A stretch of 64,000 bases of DNA from Hevea brasiliensis (taxonomy: Eukaryota; Streptophyta; Magnoliopsida; Malpighiales; Euphorbiaceae): positions 85,475,183 through 85,539,182 of the forward strand of contig NC_079499.1 in assembly GCF_030052815.1 (NCBI RefSeq). The letters run 5' to 3'. The notes beneath the pieces are model-generated. The model saw nothing but the letters and a program-made list of their open reading frames with translations, ran no database searches and had not been told where the DNA came from. Shown here piece by piece: positions 56,761-64,000 of the stretch; the stretch's first letter is position 1, and the number at the start of each line of letters is the position of its first letter. A program made the position numbers and the translations under genes.

Positions 56761-58046
56761 AGACAAAGATTGGAGTATATAATTGACTTCAAAGTTTTGC
56801 CAATTGATGATTCATTTCCTGATGAGCAATTGCTTGCATTTTCCAAGGCTCTATGGTACGCTGACTTTGTTAATTTTCTTGTATGCAGGATACTACCTCT
56901 AGACATGACTTATCACCAAAGGAAGAAATTCCTAGATGTGAGATATTACTTATGGGAGGAACCTCTATTGTATAAGAGATGTAATGATGGGCTGATAAGA
57001 AGATACATACTAGAGGAAGATATGGAAAGTATCATTTATCACTGCCATTCATCGCTATATGGAGGACATTTCGGCACCTCAAAAACCGCAGCAAAGATTT
57101 TGCAAGCAGGGTTTTACTGGCCACATTTGTTTTTGTGCTAGGTTGTGATCAATGCTAAAGAACAGGTAACAGTTCAAGAAGGAATGAAATGCCACTGCAT
57201 GGTATACTTGAGATAGAATTGTTTGATGTATAGGGAATAGACTTCATGGGCCCATTTCCCTCTTCCCGTGGAAATAAGTATATTCTGGTTAGAGTTGATT
57301 ATATGTCAAAATGGGTAAAAGCAATTGCAACACCAACCAATGATACTAGAGTGGTCACAAGGTTCCTCAAGAAGAACATCTTCATAAGATTTGGCACACC
57401 GCGAGCAATAATTAACGATGGAGGAAGTCACTTCTGCATCCAACAATTCGAAACATTACTGAAAAAGTATGGAGTGACTCATAAGGTGGCCACACCTTAT
57501 CATCCTCAAACCAGGGGTCAAGTAAAAATCTCAAACAGGGAGCTGAAGCAGATTCTAGAAAAAACTGGAAACAGATCCAGGAAGGACTAGTGCATAAAGT
57601 TAGATGATGAACTATGGGTATATCGTACTGCATATAAAACCTCAATTGGCACAACACCCTTCCGACTGGTTTATAGAAAATCATGCCATCTCCCTGTTGA
57701 ACTCGAGCATAAAGCTTACTGGGCAATTTAGATCCCAAACTTTGACCTCAAAGCTGCTAGTGATAAAAGGCTCTTACAACTGAATGAGTTGGAAGAAATC
57801 CGACAGGATGCATACGGAAATGCCAAAATCTTCAAGGATAAAACCAAAAGATGGCATGACAGGCGCATGGCAAGGAAAGAGATAAAAGAAGGAGATCTTG
57901 TCCTCTTATTCAATTTTAGATTGAAACTCTTTCTAGGGAAGCTTAAATCAAGATGGTCCGGACCTTTCAAGGTCACCCAAGTCTTCCCACATGGAGCAGT
58001 AGAAGTGTGGAGCAAAACCTCAGGTGCATTTAAGGTCAATGGGTAA
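56761..58046 (+). pseudogene. IN: Integrase of element F with Glu-to-Lys change
   Basis: The zinc-binding His pair is in HCHSSLYGGHFGTSKTAAKI (to ~57110), but the Cys pair is lost after FYWPHLFLC and a stop. The core has [19 protein letters not shown] (Asp, ~57240), [10 protein letters not shown] (Asp) and, at 57525-57527, AAA for Lys in [12 protein letters not shown] where the catalytic Glu is normally found. A frame break covers 57590-57788. The C-terminal part (57789-58046) reads [40 protein letters not shown]. It would not be active. Confidence 0.88.
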
Positions 58047-58439
58047 AGGCTGAAGCCTTACTTTTAAGGAGAACCCATAGAAACAGAAGTCAATTACACT
58101 CTTGATCCTCCTACCGACAGACCATAAAAATCCAACTAAAGACTATAAACAAGCGCTTCTTGGGAGGCAACCCAAAAGTTTTTCTGGACTTTTTCTTTTC
58201 TTTTCTTCTTTTCCTTTTTCATATTAATTTTTGTTTCATACTCATTAGCATTTCATTTTGTAGGAATTTTTACAAAAAAATAGTAGAGATTAAGAGAGGA
58301 AAGGAATCACCCAGTCCAAACCACAAAAGGGAAAATTGGAGAAAACCAGGGAAGTAGCTCTATTGCTAAACTTTACATCCATTTCATATGTTGTGATGAT
58401 AAAATTTTTCATTTGCCAAAAATTTGACAAATCAAAAAA

Positions 58440-58795
58440 TTACACGGGTCGTGTATTAGTTTTACACGCCTCATGTAACTTTCTAAAAGTCTATAAATTT
58501 CTTGCATTTTTAACTCTTTGAAAGACAGAAAGTTACACGGGTCCATAGACTAATTTACACGGGCCGTGTAATGTCTCCAGCTGAATAACTTAAAGCCGAA
58601 AAGTTACACGGGCCTCCTTGTATTTTACACGGGCCATGTAAAATATCCAATAAAGAAACTCAAGAAATAGAAAATTACATGGATCCCAGAGCTAATTTAC
58701 ACGGGCCGTGTACTACGACTGATTTTGAAAATTTCGGGCAGAAAGTTACACGACCCTACATGTCGGGACCCGTGTAGTGATACACGACTTATGTA
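58440..58795. repeat. Degenerate array of TTACACGGGCCGTGTAA inverted-repeat phrases
   Basis: The phrase TTACACGGGCCGTGTAA, at 58555-58571, is an odd-length near-palindrome. Variants occur near 58440, 58462, 58532, 58605, 58625, 58673, 58697 and 58744 (for example TTACACGGGCCATGTAA and TACACGGGCCGTGTAC). They are spaced irregularly, about 20-75 bp apart. Confidence 0.85.
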
Positions 58796-58923
58796 TTTCA
58801 TCGCAGACAAGACTCCTGGGGCACAAATCGCCCAAAATGAAGAGTCCTAATGGCTCTTTAAATGCACCCCTAGCATTAAAACCCTTCATAAACACAAAAC
58901 CCTTCATCTCCTCCCTTCCTAGC

Positions 58924-58933
58924 CTATAAAAAC
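58924..58933 (+). promoter_or_regulatory. TATA-like box upstream of the ATHILA ORF in F
   Basis: CTATAAAAAC lies 61 bp before the ATG at 58994. The position fits a private promoter for this ORF, but no transcript data are available. Confidence 0.4.
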
Positions 58934-58993
58934 CTCTCAAATCTCATCTCCCTTCACTAAAAATCCTACTCTTCTCCTTCCAAAAACTCATCC

Positions 58994-60206
58994 ATGGCTC
59001 CTGTGAAGAGATCTGCAAGAAGGATCAACTCTTCTTCAAGGCAAAGAAGAGAATCCTCACCTTCTCCACCCCAGCCTCCAACCTAACGTCCAAGAATAAG
59101 GGTAGCCACTCCACAACCATCTCAACAAGCCTAGCCTCAACCACAACCACAGCCATAACCCGCTCGATAACTCGAAATCTCCATTCCTTGGGGATTTTGT
59201 GATGATGCCCACAAAGAAATATGCACCAGACTTCATGATTGAAAAATATCCTCCATCAAATACATGGATTTTCCGCTTTTGGAGCAAATTGGGTTGCAAG
59301 ATGAAATCAATGGGCTACTCGACAGCTTTGGGTGGACAAGGTTTGCCCAACTCCAATTCCCAGCCTACAAAAACACCATGATGTATTTTTTGGGTAGCTT
59401 CAAGGCCACCTTATGGCCTACCGACAGGGAGGATAGGGGCAGGATTGAGTTTCACCTCCTTGGTGTCGACCGGGTAATGAACATGGACGAGTTCAACGCC
59501 ATCTTTGGCTTTGACAGCGCCAGTCACCAAGAGATTCCAAGGAACCACATGCTGTACAACAACATCAACTTCTGAAGTTTCATTGCCCCGAACTCAGAGC
59601 CATACAACTCTAGCAAATCCAAATCAACGGGTATCACTAGTCCAGTATTGCGCTATATGCACCGATTTGCCGCCCACACCATCATGGGCCGTGGTGATAG
59701 CCTTGGCGTTGTCAACACCAACAAGCTATTTTTCTTATGGTGCATGGTAACTGGACAGCGCTGCAGCATCGGCTTCTTCCTATGCAACCATCTTCGACGG
59801 CTCTGTCAACAGCCTACCGGGCACATCGTGCTTGGTGGCCTTGTCACAACCATTGCCCTCCACTTCGGCTTCATTCCAAGACACCACAAACACCATCCCT
59901 CAGAGGAACGAAGCAAGAAAAGGACCTGGTGAGACTTCGCAACCTCAAGAAGAAGGGCAAGGGTGAACGTTCAAAGAGTCCCCCGTTCGAGTGCCTCTAT
60001 ACACACTGCCACCGACAGATCCGGTCCTCGCATACCTGCAGTGCATGGAGACCACAATATACGGTAGGATGCGAGCTATCGAGGATAGCCTCCAGGAAGC
60101 ACACAACAAATTGGACATGCTAATGGACAAGCTAGATGAGGAGGATGATGAGAAAGAGGAGCCAGGATCACTAGCATCACCATCATCATCATCAGAGGCC
60201 TTTTAG
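58994..60206 (+). pseudogene. ATHILA ORF-1-like gene of element F (degenerate)
   Basis: It starts MAPVKRSARRINSSSRQRRE at 58994, then a P/Q-rich stretch with several stops (59083-59170). The conserved body, spread over two or three frames, includes FRFWSKLGCK/PLLEQIGLQDEINGLLDSFG, FAQLQFPAYKNTMMYFLGSF, EDRGRIEFHLLGVDRVMNMD, FGFDSASHQEIPRNHM, then (59648 on) RYMHRFAAHTIMGRGDSLGV and FFLWCMVTGQRCSIGFFLC. An acidic/coiled tail (59991-60206: RMRAIEDSLQEAHNKLDML, DEEDDEKEE) ends the gene. It resembles the plant ATHILA ORF-1 family (PF03078). Function is not established; it sits where other elements carry an env-like ORF. Confidence 0.75.
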
Positions 60207-60718
60207 AGCTAGGACTATAGGATAGGATCTTTATTGCAATATCATGTCATAGTCCTAACTTGTAACCATAAGTCTCTTTTATTTGCTTTATGTTCAAAAA
60301 TTTTAAATGCTTAATAAATAATATGCTTAAAATTTTTGTACATTTGCTCTAATTTTGCACATTATGTTGACATTGAGACAATGTCTGGTTTGAGTTTGGG
60401 GGGGACACAATTGCATTTGCATCATTACATTGTTTAAATTCAGCTACATTATTCTTGTGTATTAAAATTACTGAAAATTTTTGAAAAATTTTGAACTTTA
60501 AATTACGAAGCTTAACACTATAACCAAATTCTAGTAAGCTAATAATTGGACTCCACGGGATAGAGGAATGAACGTATCTAGATAGGCAAAAAGGGATTTT
60601 AACATGTTGTTTGTGAAGAAACTAATCTGTTTAATGGAACTAGACTAGTTAAACCTCTTCATAACTATTAATTTATCACATTGAACTTGTAAAATTAGGA
60701 GAAAATTTTTGAAATACA
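60207..60718 (+). other. 3' end of element F with polypurine tract
   Basis: No gene. ACATTGAGACAATGTCTGG and GAGTTTGGGGGGGAC mark the Athila-type PPT region (60394-60405). Sequence beyond it to 60718 should be the start of the 3' LTR or a second UTR; it is similar to 41590-41330 on the minus strand. It is cut by G. Confidence 0.65.
60394..60405 (+). promoter_or_regulatory. Polypurine tract of element F
   Basis: GTTTGGGGGGGA, preceded by GACATTGAGACAATGTC; a run of seven G in this context is typical of Athila-type 3' ends. Confidence 0.7.
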
Positions 60719-63700
60719 TGTCACACCCTACTCCTCGTAAGATGTAACATACTCCCATAGTACACCTAATGAATTACCATACTTCGCCTACCGATAACCC
60801 ATTAAATATACTACAAGGGATTTTAAAATAATTTTCGTTCATTTTTTAAATTGGCGGGTAAATTTTTTTTTTTAGATATTAAAAATCTTTATTTAAAGTC
60901 CAAACATAAATCTAATTTTTAGATATTTAAAATCTCTAAAATTTTTATAAAAATTTCGGCAGAGTGCCGTCTGTATTTTGAGAAAATAGTTCTTCAAAAC
61001 CTGAAAATAAAGACACTCCCAATATATTTCTCAATCACAACTCCATTATTCAATCTCATTTCACAAATCAGCACAAGCAACTCAATACACCATTTAAATT
61101 AAATCAAATATTGAAACTTCTCATTAAGGTAACAAAATTAATATTTACATTCATGGGATCATTAAAAATTTAGTAGTGCAAAACTTTATAAATACATAAA
61201 ATCTCAAAATAACTTTACAATAATTTGTATTTGATTACAATCTAAAAATATATTACAAAAGAGTTGGTATAACTGCTCAAAGGAAATTTTATACATATAA
61301 TTACAGAATTACATCAAAATCTAAAGTACAAGGGTATACCTATGATATACCCGAAGATAGTCTCACTATTTCTTTTCAGAAATCTTGCTCAGCTGCTTTA
61401 TTATTCCTTTCACATGTGACAGCATACAAAGCTATCGCTGAGTAGTTAACTCGGTGGTGCACAAACTAATAATTTAAAACTTAATACAAGTTATACTTGA
61501 CAATTCATAATAATTAAAAATTTAAAATTTCTAAATTCTTCAAAATCTATTACATTCATAAATCAATATTTTCATTCAAACAAATTATTCATTTGAATAA
61601 CGTTTTTATCAAATAGTAACTACTTGTCTACATTTCTTTTAAATCTAGATACAATACAAAAATATTTTTAATCACTGACAAATTATTTATTTCAACCACA
61701 ATTTATCAAACTATGCATAATTTAAAGGGCGTTGCCAACAATTCACATAGTTGAACCCATGACCCAAAATTCAAATAGATGTCGTATTGTACACCCCGAC
61801 ATTTCAAACTCTCTCAATAACCGAGACTAAAAGGGAGGAACAAATACTAGCTAGTATATATGAGTACTCATTCAAACTCTTCCCCAATTGGCAAGCCAGA
61901 GAGGAAGGAACTCACCCCATCTAGTGGAGGAGATATCTCACTAGACAAGCTAATGAGAATTCACAACATATATTGCCATGTCAACTATGGTTTCAAATCA
62001 TATTCAAAACAATTTCTATTTACCAAGTGATTACAAACCATTAACATATTGAATCATCATAAATTCATGCTCAAGGTTGGCAACACATCAAACTTAAAAT
62101 TTTTAATCCTCAAAACCATGCAATAAATCCTTAAATGCATAAGAAAATTTATATTTGAATTATACAATTTCATTCAATAAGTTAAAATTCTCAACACAAC
62201 AAAATCATAAGTCATAAAATAAACTTGTTCAAATCAATTTAGAAGTGAAAAGTAACAAAATAGTTAGTTGTGCACAAACCTTATGCGAGTTGCCTCTTGG
62301 CCTTGACTCGATGTCTCGAGTTCTTGTTCGGTATTCTTTTCCACTGAAATACACAGTTTCACAGTGTTTCAGTATCACAATTTATCATAACTCTACAAAT
62401 AAATTCAACTCTACTTATACCTAGCTTTAATATACTAAACTTGACGTTCTTTAAAATTTGTATTTTGGGGTTACCATTCACGACACTATTCAAGTCAATT
62501 TGTTGACTTTCTAAGGCTTAATAGGTATGGGAATTCTATTTCCACTCACATACCACATTTTGGTTACCTAATTTGTTGGTTTTGGTTCTTTTCTCAAATT
62601 TTAAGTCTTTTAGGCAAAATTTCAAATTTTCAGTTTTGGTGTCCTATTTTGCACTATTCCATTGGTCATGTTGCTGTTAGAATTTGGCTAAGTTTTCTTC
62701 ATAAAAGTTGTTCCTTATTGTCTTAACTTTATTTCCCTTTTTAAATCACTCCCTTTGGAGTTTTTTAGCTCAAGTTATAGCTATTTAAACATGGCTGGCC
62801 GGATTGGTCTAACCTAGATTTTCTGGGCAACTAATTTGATTCTGGCAGTTTTAGGTCACTAATTTTGGGTGGCTAAATGACTTAATTAAGGGCATAATTT
62901 GGGTTTGTGCTCTTCATGAAAGTTATAGTACTATGTCATACATTTCTTATGCCACAAAAATCAGGTCATTTGGACCTGCCTAACCCAAGTTATGGCCAAA
63001 TGAACAGATTCATTTGGTCATTTTTGTATAGGGTAGAACACCCAGTTCTAGATTTGGTCAATTTGTTCACTAGGTTTTGGTCACTTTCTGAGCATGATCC
63101 CTAAATGAAAAATGTGTCATTTTGTGTCTAATTTCATTCCCAATTGGCCTTACACCAATTGGGTTTGTAAATTTTCATTTTTGGTCCCTGAAAGGGACCT
63201 TGGTCATGCAACCTGCGGAATGACCATATCCAATCTGAGTTTCAATTTGGTTCTAACACTTCCAACACACCATAATTGGTCATACATGACTATTTCTCAA
63301 CTCAAGCAAGGTCAAACACATCATTTGACCGATTCTCAAAATTTTATCTCCCAAACCCTAGGTCTAAAACCCTAACTTCCATGTTTAGGTCATTTATTGA
63401 ATTCTAAATGCATATTTAGTATTTATACACTCATTCCCACTTAACTACTTCATAATTTGCATCAAAATCACCCATTTCAAACCCTAACTAAGGCTGGCCA
63501 AAATTCATGTTTGGTCCCTCAACCATGTTTTCTCTTGATTTGTTTCAATATTTAAGTTTATTAAAGGATATTTGCATGAAATTTAAAGAAATAAATTAGA
63601 GTTTATTACTAACCTTTGTCTAGTAATCTCCAACTCCCCTTTTCTCCAAATTGCTTTCTATTTCTTACTCCTCTATACTTTTCAAGGTGCAAGGATGAGG

Positions 63701-64000
63701 TTTAAGTTGATAATTTCGAGAATTTAATAGGAATTTGAGGGTTTTAAAAGCTTAGAACTAAGCTTTAATGGAAGTGGAAAATGGAAAGAAAGAGAAGTGA
63801 GAGAGGGAGATATGGGGCGGCTCAAATGAAGAAGAAGAACCATTTTTTTTTCTTTTTATTTTATCTTTTAATTATTAAGATTTATCCCCAAATTTTCAAT
63901 TATTTAAATATTAGGTTTATTGCATCATGCATGATGTCATGCATGATGTAATAACCTTTTTCAACCTTTTTTTTTTCATTTATTTTTCCTTAGTTCTTTA
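60719..64000 (-). repeat. Element G: LTR of the TGTCACACCC family, cut by window end
   Basis: It starts TGTCACACCCTACTCC at 60719 and matches the beginning of the 4.0-kb solo LTR (32770) closely (ATGTAACAT, GTACACCTAATGAATTACC, ACTACAAGGGATTTTAAAA). At least 3.28 kb is in the window. It inserts in element F. It is not known whether it is a solo LTR or part of a complete element. No gene is seen in it; its open frames lack domains. The repeat GCATGATG-type palindrome lies at 63921-63950. Confidence 0.8.
63921..63950. repeat. Overlapping TGCATCATGCATGATG palindromes in the element G LTR
   Basis: GCATCATGCATGATG and TCATGCATGA units overlap and share TGATGTCAT with the E LTR motif. They lie in the AT-rich tail of the visible LTR part. 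Confidence 0.6.

Larger units (their letters stand above)
58047..58993 (+). other. Intergenic UTR of element F between integrase and the ATHILA ORF
   Basis: No gene is evident. A pyrimidine-rich run (58185-58225) follows the integrase end. Positions 58440-58790 hold repeated ACACGGG phrases (separate entry), and a TATA-like box lies at 58924. Confidence 0.75.
41694..60718 (+). mobile_element. Element F: Athila-like Ty3/gypsy element on the plus strand, truncated and split by E
   Basis: Gag (42071-42674, 53675-54360), PR, RT, RNase H, IN, an ATHILA ORF and a PPT (60394) occur in order on the plus strand. The left end is incomplete: LTR/UTR-like sequence (41694-42070) joins directly to the middle of gag, with no PBS or gag start. 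The right end is cut by element G at 60719. Chromovirus E lies in gag. Stops and an altered integrase residue show it is dead. Confidence 0.85.

Noticed and set aside
59264..59932. A possible host gene of unknown function
   Set aside because: Its motifs match the ATHILA ORF family and it sits between the integrase and PPT of F.

Overview
This window is intergenic plant DNA built almost entirely of nested retrotransposons. It shows no bacterial features and no convincing host gene. A eudicot nuclear genome is likely: the window holds Ty1/copia, Tat/Ogre-type, Athila-type and chromodomain (Tekay/Del-type) Ty3/gypsy elements plus an RTE-clade LINE, all AT-rich with plant-style introns. The very long TGTCGACACC LTR and the TGTCACACCC/TGTGACACCCC LTRs recall Euphorbiaceae repeats such as those of rubber tree or cassava, but that is recollection and not something the sequence proves.

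Layout. Positions 1-28704 are the 3' part of one plus-strand Tat/Ogre-like gypsy element (A): gag, protease, a PR-RT intron, RT, RNase H, a second RNase H, integrase, a repeat-rich 3' UTR and a ~6 kb 3' LTR. A is split twice. A complete minus-strand copia element (C, 2257-11740, TSD CTATG) sits in its protease, and an RTE LINE (D, 13502-18833, 13-bp TSD) sits in its RT. D in turn holds a solo LTR of the C family (15879-17917, TSD CTTTT). A itself ends inside the RT/RNase H region of a minus-strand Athila-like element (B, from 28705 rightwards). The 5' LTR of B is broken by a 4.0 kb solo LTR (32770-36777, TSD TAGCA) and by another C-family solo LTR (38101-40215, TSD CTTAA). At 40441-41690 lies Athila 3' UTR-like sequence on the minus strand. 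From ~41700 to 60718 runs a plus-strand Athila-like element (F), whose gag is split by a complete 11.0 kb minus-strand chromovirus (E, 42675-53669, TSD GGAGG). At 60719 a second LTR of the 4-kb family begins and runs off the window (G).

How the parts relate. Insertion order follows from nesting: D is younger than A, the solo LTR is younger than D, A is younger than B, and E is younger than F. Every coding region carries stops or frameshifts, so all copies look dead. Expression signals are still readable: PBS and PPT sites, TATA-like boxes, two GT-AG introns that keep the pol frames, and an antisense intron-containing gene with its own TATA-like box inside the LTR of A. That antisense gene is the most unusual feature here. 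Gene calls are given as pseudogenes with approximate domain borders where frames are broken.
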